From contig CM035360.1 of the NCBI GenBank assembly GCA_020137815.1, positions 6,397,059-6,461,058 of the forward strand: a stretch of 64,000 nt of DNA. The letters are read 5' to 3'. The translations under genes and the position numbers were made by a program. Below, piece after piece: positions 22,778 to 34,700 of the stretch (positions are counted from its first letter, which is position 1; each line of letters starts with the position of its first letter). Below the pieces are notes generated by a model that saw only the letters and a list, made by a program, of their open reading frames with translations, was not told where the DNA came from and searched no databases. The DNA is from Hormiphora californensis (lineage: Eukaryota > Ctenophora > Tentaculata > Cydippida > Pleurobrachiidae).

Positions 22778-25700
22778 ATGAACATATCAGGATTCCTGGT
22801 AGCCAATACCACCTCATCAGGAGAGGAGGACATTATACCAACAGAGGAGACAGCAGCAACTACACCTATAGAGCCAATACCGGGGCTGGACAACTTCATT
22901 GGCACTGTCTATATGTTCTGCTTTCTGTTCGGGACAGCAGGGAACTTCATCGCACTTCTCTATTTTATGAGGTACACAATCCGGTGTATCTTGTACACAT
23001 ACTTCTTCAAACAATAACATGACCAGAGCGCAGAGGGACATTTCAATTTTCATTTCTCTCCACTTCCCACATATTATAATGGTATCAATGCCCCCCCCCC
23101 CAGGAAGAAGAAGGATGTACCTACGTTGGTGTACAGCGTGGTAGTGGTAGTAGACCTGGCCATCTCAATCATCATCCTCCCTGTGGGAATATCGTTCTTC
23201 TACCAACGCAGATCGGTAATATTTATCAGCTGTGGAAGGGAGGTGTTAGTTTTTGGGCAGCTTCCCCCTTGATATACTACATGACTATATCATCGGCCCA
23301 GTTGTACATTATATTAGGAGAGGTCAGTCGTTTCCGAGACAACCTACCCAGATTATCAATATCTCACCTGTTTCTCTCCTCTCCAGATGTTGTTCTCGGT
23401 GCAGATGATCTGTGATATCTGGGCGATTAGTGTGGACCTCCGCTCAGCGGATATCCGTCTTCATGGTGGCTGTCTTGTCTGTTACCCGGGCATACATCCT
23501 CACATTCCCCTTCCGGGAAGTGGGCAGGAGACTTGTTATCATGGTGAGAGAGTTATATGTGGAGACGGCGCGGGGAGGTACTGTTTCTGTTAAGGACACT
23601 GACAGAAAGGGGAAAGAAATGTGGGAATTATTTTAGGCCAAAGTGACCATCAACCACTAAAAAGGGAAGTTCTAAATACAGAGAACGGATTAATACCCCC
23701 CCCCCCCCAGGTAATGGTGACTGGTACGATAGTGCACATCCTGGGTAGCTCCATCCCTCTATGGTATAACGCCTCCCATCTCTACCACTACACAGCCTGT
23801 GCGTGTATTGCACTAACACCATTACACGAGGATGTCACCACCGCCATTCAGGTGTTCGATTATCTGGGGCTATTCGTGCCCGTACCGGTAAGTAATGGTA
23901 GGGGATGAGGGTAGTAGGGGGGGGGGTAGAGGGTGTAGTTAGTTAGTAGTGAAAGGGGGACGTGTTACTATGCGTGTTATAGGCACGGAGAGGGAGGTGG
24001 AGGGTGAGATAAACAAGTCATTAGTCGTCACGGGGTTGTCATAGAGGGGAGTAAACATTACACATGTTGGTAACTACTGAGTACTGACCTTGACACACCT
24101 GCAGTAGTATCAACTGTCACTGCGCACGGCGTGCCTGATGAAATTTTAACACGACCTAGCATGCAACGGGAAACCACCACTTGTACGTGGTAGCTGAGGG
24201 TCTACAGAATGGCGCTACGGTGCGGGATAAAAAAATCCATTCCCTAAAATCTTTTTTTTTACTTTTATTTGATTTGGGTCAAAATTGGCTATATTAAACG
24301 TGGTCCCGAAAAATCCATAATGACTTAGCACACGAAATATGTCACCCCCACCTATTTTTGCACGTAGAATCGATTGCCGTTGAAGTCGAATCTCTAAAAT
24401 GACTGTAAAATGGTCAAAAGTTGATTTTTTACCATTTTTGGAGGTTTTTGGCCCCTAAACCATTGAAAACGTTGAGATAGGAATTTGAAACTAGTGCCAA
24501 TCGTTAAAATGGTCATTTTTCTACCAAGAACCAAGTTTTCGTGTATATCCGATTTATGGTTAGATTTTGGCAAATTGTTGAAATCTGCCAACTAGGAGAA
24601 CCGTAACTTGATTTTCTTGTTTTTTGGATTTTGGCATTTTTGACAAACTTCTGATTGAAATGGTCAATCGGGACCATGCTTAAGTTGTTTATGGGACAAT
24701 TTTCGACTAAAATCCAAGATTTCATACCAATCCAATAACAGATCGTTGATTTATAGAAAATTTAAGTAGGCAAAACGGTCAAAATAAGCAAGAAAAGTTG
24801 TCATTTTGACCGTTTTGCCTACTTAATTTTTCTATAAATCAACGATCTGTTATTGGATTGGTATGAAATCTTGGATTTTAGTCGAAAATTGTCCCATAAA
24901 CAACTTAAGCATGGTCCCGATTGACCATTTCAATCAGAAGTTTGTCAAAAATGCCAAAATCCAAAAAACAAGAAAATCAAGTTACGGTTCTCCTAGTTGG
25001 CAGATTTCAACAATTTGCCCAAATCTAACCATAAATCGGATATACACGAAAACTTGGTTCTTGGTAGAAAAATGACCATTTTAACGATTGGCACTAGTTT
25101 CAAATTCCTATCTCAACGTTTTCAATGGTTTAGGGGCCAAAAACCTCCAAAAATGGTAAAAAATCAACTTTTGACCATTTTACAGTCATTTTAGAGATTC
25201 GACTTCAACGGCAATCGATTCTACGTGCAAAAATAGGTGGGGGTGACATATTTCGTGTGCTAAGTCATTATGGATTTTTCGGGACCACGTTTAATATAGC
25301 CAATTTTGACCCAAATCAAATAAAAGTAAAAAAAAAGATTTTAGGGAATGGATTTTTTTATCCCGCACCGTAGCGCCATTCTGTAGACCCTCAGCTACCA
25401 CGTACAAGTGGTGGTTTCCCGTTGCATGCTAGGTCGTGTTAAAATTTCACCAGGCACGCCGTGTGCGGCACACCTGTATCATGCTACCATGTCACCAACC
25501 ATGCTACACAACCACCCAATCTCATTTCCTAACTCTGAACCTTCCTGACATGACAACCTCTCCAACACAAGAGGACTTCCATACCATTTCTATGTCAATC
25601 TGTACATGGAATTCTATGCCCAATGCCGAGATGTGTGTTGCTCATATTCTCCCACTATATCAGGTGATAATAGTAAGTTTCGTGGTGACTGTGATAGGTA

Positions 25701-26364
25701 TCTCCAAGAAGACTACAGCGTCACCTGGTACCACACAGTTTGATGAAAAAGCCCGTATTACGGTTACCATCTCCATATTTACAGGTAGGAACCACCATTC
25801 GAAGGTCCAAGGTTGTGTAAACCTAGCTAAACTCTTCAAAATTTCTTTAAAAATTGGTAGAAATGTATCGTTTACCCCCGTGGTCCTACCATCTAACTTC
25901 CTCTCACAATTTACAGGAGCGTATCTATTCTTCAACCTCCCTGCCGTGACATACTGTCTGCTCTACTTTCTAAACTACCTAGGTTGGAATCTCACCACCC
26001 TCTACCTAACTAACTTGTTCTTTGTACTGGTAATACCCCTCAATGCGGCCTGTAACCCCATTATATACCTGTGGAGAATGAAGAGAATGAGAATGCAGAG
26101 CTTTCAGGTCAGATCATAATATATATAAACCCATGTGCCCCTCTCTCTCTCTCATACCCATGTGCCCCTCTCTCTCTCTCATACCCACGTGCCCCTCTCC
26201 CTCTCTCTCCCTCTCCACAGCTAAACCCATGTGCCTCTCTACAGATGATAAGAAGGAGTGTCAGGCCAGTACCCTACCATGATAGAGGGGGTCCAGGGGT
26301 AACCGGGGGTTACACAGCAGCTACACGGTTAGGGGAGGATACCACACAAACTAGCGACCTGTGA
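22778..26364 (+). CDS. Rhodopsin-family G-protein-coupled receptor
   Basis: Seven exons: 22778-22971, 23104-23215, 23387-23543, 23711-23887, 25664-25784, 25917-26107 and 26245-26364. All junctions are GT-AG. Landmarks in order: Thr/Ser-rich N-terminus; TM1 GTAGNFIALLYF (Asn1.50); TM2 VVVVVDLAIS (Asp2.50); Cys3.25 in MICDIW; LSVTRAY in place of DRY; an ECL2 Cys; TM5 FVPVP; TM6 FFNLPAV (Pro6.50); TM7 NPIIY. The last exon adds a basic tail ending TSDL, a class I PDZ-ligand pattern. Ligand unknown. Exon 3 is 157 nt where 156 would keep phase: its frame shifts at about 23432 between AIS and WTSAQ, so it is a lesion or a base-call error. Intron 4 holds a 1.3-kb inverted repeat. Confidence 0.85.
24125..25463. 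mobile_element. Near-perfect inverted repeat (foldback element) in GPCR intron 4
   Basis: Two arms of about 660 bp read CACGGCGTGCCTGATGAAAT... inward from both ends and meet around 24785-24805. The arms are nearly identical: the same 70-codon frame occurs on opposite strands at 24513-24725 and 24863-25075 with one residue different. TGCG occurs just outside both ends (24121-24124 and 25464-25467), a possible 4-bp target duplication. No transposase is visible. Confidence 0.9.
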
Positions 26365-26840
26365 AATGTAGGGAATACCTAAAAAAGTAGACGAGGATAT
26401 GTTACGTTTAGTGTTGGAAGTGGTTGAACTCAAAATGCAATCACAGCGCTGGCAAGCGCCCCGGGGCCAATCCCATGCCAAGAAACACAATTGAGGTGGA
26501 AGAAGTAGCGCCAGTGGTACACAGGGTGTAACCTTACACCCTGAGAACAGAGGGAGATCTAGCAGATACCTGTCAACGCCCTCCCCCACCCCCACCTACG
26601 GGCCAGCGCTTATATACTTATTATACAGATGGGTCCTTTTCAAGCGGCTTAAAAACATACTTCCATAATTTCAATCTAGCTCAAATTTTGTATTAAGAGT
26701 TGCCAACTAGGGAACTTTGTTGTGTAAAAATTTCACGCTCCTAGGGTTTGTACTTCACAAGTTATGAAAGGCTCAAATTTCGGCCATTTAAGATATATAC
26801 ATCGATAGATAGATAGATACAGATTTTTGCGTCAATCTTA
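26365..26840. other. 3' flank of the GPCR gene, no gene seen
   Basis: Non-coding; a short GATA-type run lies at about 26803-26820 ahead of the satellite. Confidence 0.35.
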
Positions 26841-26844
26841 GAAA

Positions 26845-27600
26845 CACGATTTCTCAAAAACGGTAAACAGTAGCTGCACAATTCCAAAAACATCTTTTAG
26901 TGCTAGTGCTTGGCCGTGTTTTAAAGCGAGATGGTGTAAATTGGTCTATTGTAATAAGAGTTATGACGGTCTTAAATAATAAAGACGATTTTTTAAAAAC
27001 ACGATTTCTCAAAAACGGTAAACAGTAGCTGCACAATTCCAAAAACATCTTTTAGTGCTAGTGCTTGGCCGTGTTTTAAAGCGAGATGGTGTAAATTGGT
27101 CTATTGTAATAAGAGTTATGACGGTCTTAATAAATTAAGACGATTTTTACGAAACACGATTTCTCAAAAACGGTAAACAGTAGCTGCACAATTCCAAAAA
27201 CATCTTTTAGTGCTAGTGCTTGGCCGTTTTTTAAAGCGAGATGGTGTAAATTGGTACATTATAACAAGAGTTATGACGGTCTTAAATAATTAAGACGATT
27301 TCTAAGAAACACGATTTCTCAAAAACGGTAAACAGTAGCTGCAAAAAACAAAAAACATCTTTTAGTACTAGTGCTTGACCGTGTTTTAAAGCGAGATGGT
27401 GTAAATTAGTCTATTATAACAAGATTATGGCGGTCTTAAATAATTAAGACGATTTCTAAGAAACACGATTTCTCAAAAACGGTAAACCGTAACTGTACAA
27501 TTCCAAAAACATCTTTTAGTGCTAGTGCTTGACCGTGTTTTAAAGCGGGATGGTGTAAATTGGTCAATCATAACAAGAGTTATGACGGTCTTAAGATTTA
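26845..27600. repeat. Satellite array, unit about 155 bp, five copies
   Basis: Copies begin ACACGATTTCTCAAAAACGG near 26845, 26998, 27156, 27308 and 27463. Each unit also has CATCTTTTAGTGCTAGTGCT and GTTATGACGGTCTTAA. Divergence between units is low to moderate. It is non-coding. Confidence 0.9.
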
Positions 27601-27723
27601 GGAAGATTTTAAATGTATCTCGAGTGTCTACCGATTTTAGAAAAACTTCTGGCCGGCTCAATTTGGTCGAGAAATGACTCTGTCTGTGGTAAAACCAAAA
27701 CACATGATACTTGAACCAAAACC

Positions 27724-28150
27724 GGTAAATCGGGGTCAGACTGTACTGCATTACTTGAACCAAAACCAAACACGTTTGGTGGATTTCCCGGGGCAACAGA
27801 ACGTGAAACTATTTTATATCGAAAATAAATGATATGGAGACTCCCGGGGGCCGGGGTGCTGTCAAGTCCGCTATTCACAAACTGTCCAATCACTTATTAA
27901 TGAAAGAAAACAAATAAAAGTTGTCTCGTTGCATAAAACACCTGAGTTTTCCGTTCGATCGCCAGTAACAGTTTTCCAAACTGTGGTCATTCCTATGAAT
28001 AGCGGACTTGACAGCACCCCGGCCCCCGGGAGTCTCCATATCATTTATTTTCGATATAAAATAGTTTCACGTTCTGTTGCACCGGGAAATCCACCAAACG
28101 TGTTTGGTTTTGGTTCAAGTAATGCAGTACAGTCTGACCCCGATTTACCG
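27724..28150. repeat. Inverted repeat (about 155-bp arms) carrying pogo-type ends
   Basis: The left arm (27724-27879) and right arm (about 27998-28150) are reverse complements. They share CCCCGGCCCCCGGGAGTC, CGAAAATAAATGATATGG and GGTTCAAGTAATGCAGTA, with a loop of about 118 bp. Each arm ends outward in a pogo-like terminus (CAGTCTGACCCCGATTTACC), so it looks like the same flank duplicated in inverted form beside the element. Confidence 0.8.
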
Positions 28151-28293
28151 GAACCCCGATTTACCGGGAGGACAAACTTCCCCCGATAGAGGAAATTAAC
28201 GGTTTTTGACCTCTATATACTGGGCTCCCCGGTTTACCGGGCAAAACCGGAAACCCCATCTCCCGAGTATCCCGGTAAATCGGAGTTCGACTG
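28130..28293. mobile_element. 164-bp pogo/Tigger-like MITE
   Basis: Starts CAGTCTGACCCCGATTTACC and ends GGTAAATCGGAGTTCGACTG, with TA on both sides (28128-28129 and 28294-28295). Ends match the 1.2-kb element at 3911-5142. No coding capacity. Confidence 0.75.
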
Positions 28294-28295
28294 TA

Positions 28296-28794
28296 CAATG
28301 AAGGAATTACGTGAATTTCAGTTACATATTTTCGTTGTGTTTTTTAATTCAAATACAATAGAACGCTAGATGAGTGTTTGTGAATTGTGGGTCATAATAA
28401 AAAGCTATTATTACGGGCTGAATCGGGTTTGAAACAGCTGGAGATGAAATTCGAATCCAACCCAAGTAACCTTAGATTATGTAACCATATTGTTTCCTTG
28501 TTTTGTGCGTAGTTGTTAATTTTATTCTACTAAAAAACCGTTTCTTATTTTGTGAAAATAAATTAATTCAACAAACAACAAATAGTTAAAAACAACACCC
28601 CCATTGTTCCATATTATAAACCCCGTGTTACGTGTCTCTTTTCAAACCGTCGCTTGATTTCAAACAGATATACATCTCTCAAACCTCAGTTTCCAGGTTG
28701 TATTTGCCCTATCGCCACCTCATTGCATTTATATCATCACCTCAGTTTCCTGGTTCACATTGTACATGTGTAACCCAAAATTGTAGGTGTATCA
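28296..28794. other. 3' flank of ERCC3, no gene seen
   Basis: AT-rich non-coding sequence downstream of the ERCC3 stop codon; it probably includes the 3'UTR. Confidence 0.4.
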
Positions 28795-31700
28795 TCACGT
28801 CCTAAACTTCTTGAATAGCGGGTGTTTCCTTTTCTCCATGTATGACATGCCACTACCACCTGGGGAAGACTTGATATCAACAACATCAGCACATCAGCAC
28901 ATCAGCTAGGGAAGACTTGTTGATAAGGGGTGGACAACAAGGAAACAGTGTTCCGAACACGTGATACAACAAGGAAACACGTGATATCAACAACATGGGT
29001 CATGGACACAATTAATGTTAAGAACATGAACATGAACTTATTGTGGCGGAAATCGTGAAACACACTATATTCTGACTGACCTGATAGGACCCCTGAGTCA
29101 CCATGTTTTCTAATGTACCGTCCTTTTCCTCGTGAAATACCATCTTGGGGTATATCCTCCGTCTGAAACACAACTTACATTAAAATGGGGGCATGGAGTG
29201 GAAGAAATCAATGATTATGATCCCAGCCCTCAATCGCATTGAGTCGCCTGAGACACTGTGTTTAAAAAAAGTAATTCAAAATATGTACACAGCAATCCAA
29301 GGAATCACAATTCTCTCATCCTCACCTCTGCATCTGCATCGGTTGCAGCTAGAACCTTCTGGAGGAGATCAGCTTGTTCTGCCTTGGTAGAGTACTGCAG
29401 GTCAGCCTCCTCCATCCCCTCTAACCTGTTAATAACCTGAAAATTGGGGTAGTGGGTGGTTAATAACCACTGGTTATGAATAGTGTTAGGTGGTTATCAA
29501 TAATGGTAATTAACTGCCCTTTTGGGGGGAGGGTGTGGTTGCCCAAGCTACAATGCAAATGCCAAATGGGAGGGGGAGCAACATGTAAACACTGAAAATC
29601 AGGTCTCTGGTGGAAGTTCCTAAAAGAAGCACTGTACCTTGAAGGCATATCCCTGATTAACGAGGAACCTCTGTCTCTTGTTGCTGTAATACATCTCCTG
29701 GGTATCCTGGGTAGAGAGAGAAGATACAATAACGGGGGGGGGGGGGAATAACTTGGAATATGGCGGTGTACAATGATAAGCAATAAGTGTGGCACTGAGT
29801 ATTGCACTGAGTAGTGAGTGAGGAATAGAGATAATACCTGCGAGACGAGGGTGTAAAAGAAGGCATTGTATTCGTCTGACATCATGTTCTTCTTGGCTCG
29901 CAGGATACGACCTGGTGGGGCGGGATGGGGTTATATAAAAGTAAAAGGGGAATTTTGTGCACGTTAAAAAGTGTTACATGCCACTTCCCACCCCCTAACA
30001 ACAAAGTAATGTTATCCATGAAACGTGTTGTTGTAGAGTTGTTTCCCCACTGTCTCAACCTACCTTTTTTAATAGTGTCTAAGTCTCAACTCTCGACCTA
30101 CCTAGACGCTGTGCTTCCTGTCTCCTGGAACCACCGTGGGAGGAGATCTGAATCAACACATTGGCCTCCGGGAGATCAAATGAGTTGTCACCAACCTGGA
30201 ATAGCGTGTTTAGTACATAGTTGCTGATGTCACGTGGCTGTGTCCCAATCTCTTCATATAGTTTGAAAAACAATATCGTCCTAACCTTTGAAATAAATAT
30301 GGTCGAGCAGATTGGGTTGAATTTGAAGTTTTGCAGAATCTGCATCCTTTCTGCTTGATGTGTAGGACCGTCAATAAAGGGGCAGTTCATCTTGATGGCA
30401 TAGTGACGTAGTGCAAAGACATTATCAGAAAACACTATTATCTGGGAAGGGATTAGTTGTGTTTATAAAGGAGCAAACAACTGTTTTTATGAAGGAGCAG
30501 ATGTGTTTATGAAGGAGCAGTTATGTTTATAAAGGAGTTACCTTGTCAGCACGTTGCTCGTGATACCGTATCAGGAACTCACACGCTCGAAACTTGTTGG
30601 GGTTCATCGCAAACAGCAACTAAAATGGGCAAATCATGGTCACCCGCAGTATACATTTGGGTCAAACAGTTGGACATGACCAAATTCTACTAAAACAAAA
30701 AAGTGGTCGGATCAAAAGAACTTACCTTCCGTTTCCTGCTTCGTATACAGAGGTACTCTCTGTAAAACTCGGGAGTCATTGGACACCACACCTCAGAACA
30801 GTGTACACGGGCAATGAATCCATTGTTTTGGAGTTCTCTCCAGTTAGCCTCGTACAACTTCGGTCCTGGAGGAAGGGGGATGATAACAGTACTTGTAAGA
30901 TAGGTGGTACGTACTAACTGGTCTGATTCAGACTATTTATGTAACTACAGCATCACATACCTATTAGAAAGTTAAGGTCAGCAATCTTATCATCCTCTCT
31001 GACCAGTGTGGCAGTTAGTCCAAGTTTACAGTGTGCCCTGACCTCTGTCAGTACTCGTCTGAACTGTTTAGCTGGGATGGTATGTACCTCGTCAAGGAGA
31101 AGTAGACCCCATTCTGAACCGTTTATAAACTCCATCACCTGATATCAGGGGAGATGATTAGGTCATTAATTAGGGGCAATTAACAATGGTATATCGGAAT
31201 ATATGAAACACACAGGGGTGGACTAGGAAAAGTTCTGATAAACGATAAACAGGCCTAAACAGAGACATTACCTTTTCAGCCTCGTAACTTCGTTTGCTGG
31301 TGAAACTGACCATTGAGTAGGTACTAATTGCAATGGCAGTATTTGCATCTGGTTTGTCCTTCGTGGAGGATGTGAACCTGTTGGGGGGGGGGGGGGGGGT
31401 GCCGGGTGTTAGATGTTATAAAAGGGTGTTAGATGTAAAGGGGACACTCTTCTCAATTTGATGGGCCTCAGATTCATTATTGTTTCTAAATCTCCTAAAT
31501 TGCACCAATATATTGTACCTGACGATTAGTTTGCTGTCAATGTTAGCCCACAGTAGGAACTGGGATCTCCACTGTTCCACAGCGACTGCAGAGGTACACA
31601 GAACTAGGCACCTCTTCCTCACCGTACAGGCTGTAGTGACACCAACTAATGTCTTACCAGCACCTGTAATAATGGAGTTGAACAATCGGACACAAACAAA

Positions 31701-34700
31701 TTTTAATAATCATACTGTGGAGTGTGCACTGTGCAGCCCCTGGCAGCCCGGGCCTGGCTCACCCATTCATAGTGAATGTGCCGGGTGCAGCCCTCATTGA
31801 TACGAAGTGTAATTAACCATTGTTATGTCCTAACTTCTAACCCTCCTTTACATCGCAGTGATCAGAGAGGGTCGAGCAAGATACACTAACCACAGGGTTG
31901 TACTACCATCATGGAATACCAAACTCCCTAACCACTCACCACAAGGTAGGACAATAATTCCACTCCTCGCTCTTCCATTTCCGAACATTTTCCTCAGACT
32001 CTTCTCTTGGTAAGGTCGGAGGACTGTCGTGGGCTTTAGGGCCATTTCTACATTGGGATTTACCGTATCGTTCTTAAAATCATACTCCGCCGAGAGGGGG
32101 TAGTCTATCTCCACACACCTGTAAAATTGTACAGTCATGGAGCTTCTTTAAATATGTCTATTAAGCGAGATTTTAACAAGTTATAATTTATCACAAAACC
32201 ACTAACCTCCGCTGAACATTCTCTATTTCCTTCTGCCTTATTTGGAATGCCATTACTTTACTCTCAGTAACCTCCTCCTCCTCATCTTTATCTAGAAACT
32301 CCTTCAACGTGTCCTCAGCGTCCTCACCCGCCTGGTGGGAAGTGATGAAGTTAGGGCGAGGTTAATGGGGTGAGGTTAATGGGGGGAGGTTAGGGTGAAT
32401 GAGGTAATGAGGAGGTTAGAGTGAGGTAAATAGGAGGTTAATGGGGTGAGGTTAGGGTGAATGAGGTAATGAGGAGGTTAATGGGGCGAGGTTAGGGTGA
32501 ATGAGGTAATGAGGAGGTTAGAATTGGTGAAGGATCTCTACGGAAAGGGATGTCTCATGTGTCAAAGGGAAAACCGGGATTGGACCTTACCGGGGCATTA
32601 TTGGTTGAGAACACGTGGGCCTTAGTCGATACATTCTCTTCTACCACTTCATTTGATTCTGAATCTCTGGAAATAAATGGACGGAAACTTAGATAGATCA
32701 ACGACATAATGATAATACAAAATAAACGGAACAACGAGAGGCAATTCACAGAATGTTGAAAGAAAGCCAATAAAACAGTACTGACCTAGCATTTGATATG
32801 ACGGGATCCTTTAGTAGAGACTGCAGGACATCAGCGTGGGCTGTCTCCAGGAAATACTTATTATTCTTCAGAACCAGCTTTACCTTCCCATAACTGCTGG
32901 TACACATCCTAATGAATTCAATCACCCCAGGGGAGATCTCTGTCTTGGAGAGCTGTATAATAAGGAGGGAGTTAGGATTTGATATTCATTATGCAGTGAA
33001 CCCACTGCCCATGCCCCAGACTCAGTCCTATAATACTGTATACAAAGTCAGTATTATAGAGTCAGTATAGATTGCCTTGTTTGACCCTCTCAATCCGCGC
33101 CCCGCAACAAATGTAAAGGAGGGTTAGAAAATACCGACCCAGAGAATATATGGGACACCCTGTAACAAACCTGAGAGAGGTACTTGATAATATCTTCAGT
33201 CTGCAGACCAACACTAACAGCAGCGTAGAGGGAGTAAGATGTCAACTTGTACTCATGGATATTAACAGGCCGTCTCACTGGCTCCGCTATCGCTATCAGG
33301 AAGTCGTGGGCCCTCCTGTGAGGACGCGGGGTAATGATTGATGAAGTTGATATCAATTAGAGACAGCACAAGTTTTGTATGGATTTGGCACCAAGTAAAA
33401 CTAAAACCCCGGGGAATTTAGTATCTCCTGACCATAGTCAGGCCCTATTACTCATTAGTCTCTCTCTCCTGATTGGTAATGAAATTACCCCTCTGCTATA
33501 ATGGCTCATGCTGTATGCAATAAAAGGGGTGACTTCGTAACCAACTCTCCTGACCTGTAGAGAGGAGAGAACGATTCCAGGAAGATGTTCCCGTCTGAGG
33601 TAAGAAAGAGAGGTCTTGTTGAGTGATCTGTTTTCATCTTCACTTCCTTCCTGTAATCGTACGCTCCGTACTCGTCACGTGGTGTTTCTGTGGCAACTGT
33701 AATGATGGGGAATTCAGGGTTACTATGACAACTGTAACGGGGAGTTCAGGGTTACTATGGCAACTGTAATGGGGAGTTCAGGGTTACTATGGCAACTGTA
33801 ATGATGGGGAGTTCATGGTTACTATGGCAACTGTAATGATGGGGAGTTCAGGGTTACTATGGCAACTGTAATGGGGAGTTCAGGGTTACTATGGCAACTG
33901 TAACGGGGAGTTCATGGTTACTATGGCAACTGTAATGGGGAGTTCAGGGTTACTATGGCAACTGTAATGATGGGGAGTTCAGGGTTACTATGGCAACTGT
34001 AATGGGGAGTTCATGGTTACTATGGCAACTGTAATGGGGAGTTCAGGGTTACTATGGCAACTGTAATGGGGAGTTCAGGGTTAGATTCGACCAGGAAACG
34101 ATCGCCAGTGACAATGGTTGATAATGATAATGATTCACGGATGATATTGACATTGCTCCTTTATAAGGCAGCAACACCTGTTGTAAAGAACGAGTGAAAC
34201 CCATCTGTGAAAGTAGCTTTTTCCTGGAATGTGTTTTTATACCTTATGTGGACTGAGTGGAGGGTGGTCTAATGGCAAATCTCACTGTTCTGCTATAATA
34301 ACTGTGTGGCAGCCCGTCCAATATAATAATTAGACCCATAGACCCCCATATGATCGCTGTTGAGTTGCCTGTATAATAGACCCCCCCCTCCATGCTCATC
34401 TTGTGCATGTCGCTGCGCAGGCTGACATCTATATCATAGTGACATGTGTTATTATACAAACATGTGTGTGTCTAAATAGTCTCTCCATCTCTTGTATATA
34501 TATCATATCTAAAGTCTTGCTCTGTGCTCCATGTGCTGCAGCAGCTTTGCAGGGGGAGAGGGGGGAGAGTCTATCTCCGGGAGACCTTGACAGAAAGTCT
34601 GAGATGCATACTACGCATGATACACTTGCCAACAGTTTACATTGCGGGTGATTGCCATCATGTACTGAACACAGCACATTGTGTGTCATGTGTGTGGTGC

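Noticed and set aside
23216-23229. Apparent 14-nt GT-AG intron in the GPCR that would join TM2 to an LWKGG...FWAAS frame
   Set aside because: Splicing from the donor at 23216 to the acceptor before 23387 keeps phase and gives the normal Asp2.50 to Cys3.25 spacing; the LWKGG frame is intronic.
23413-23431. Possible 19-nt intron repairing GPCR exon 3
   Set aside because: Too short for the spliceosome, and it would remove Cys3.25; a single-base error or lesion explains the shift better.
26845-27600. Regular repeats considered as a CRISPR array
   Set aside because: Units of about 155 bp with no unique spacers, in an animal-type genome: a satellite.
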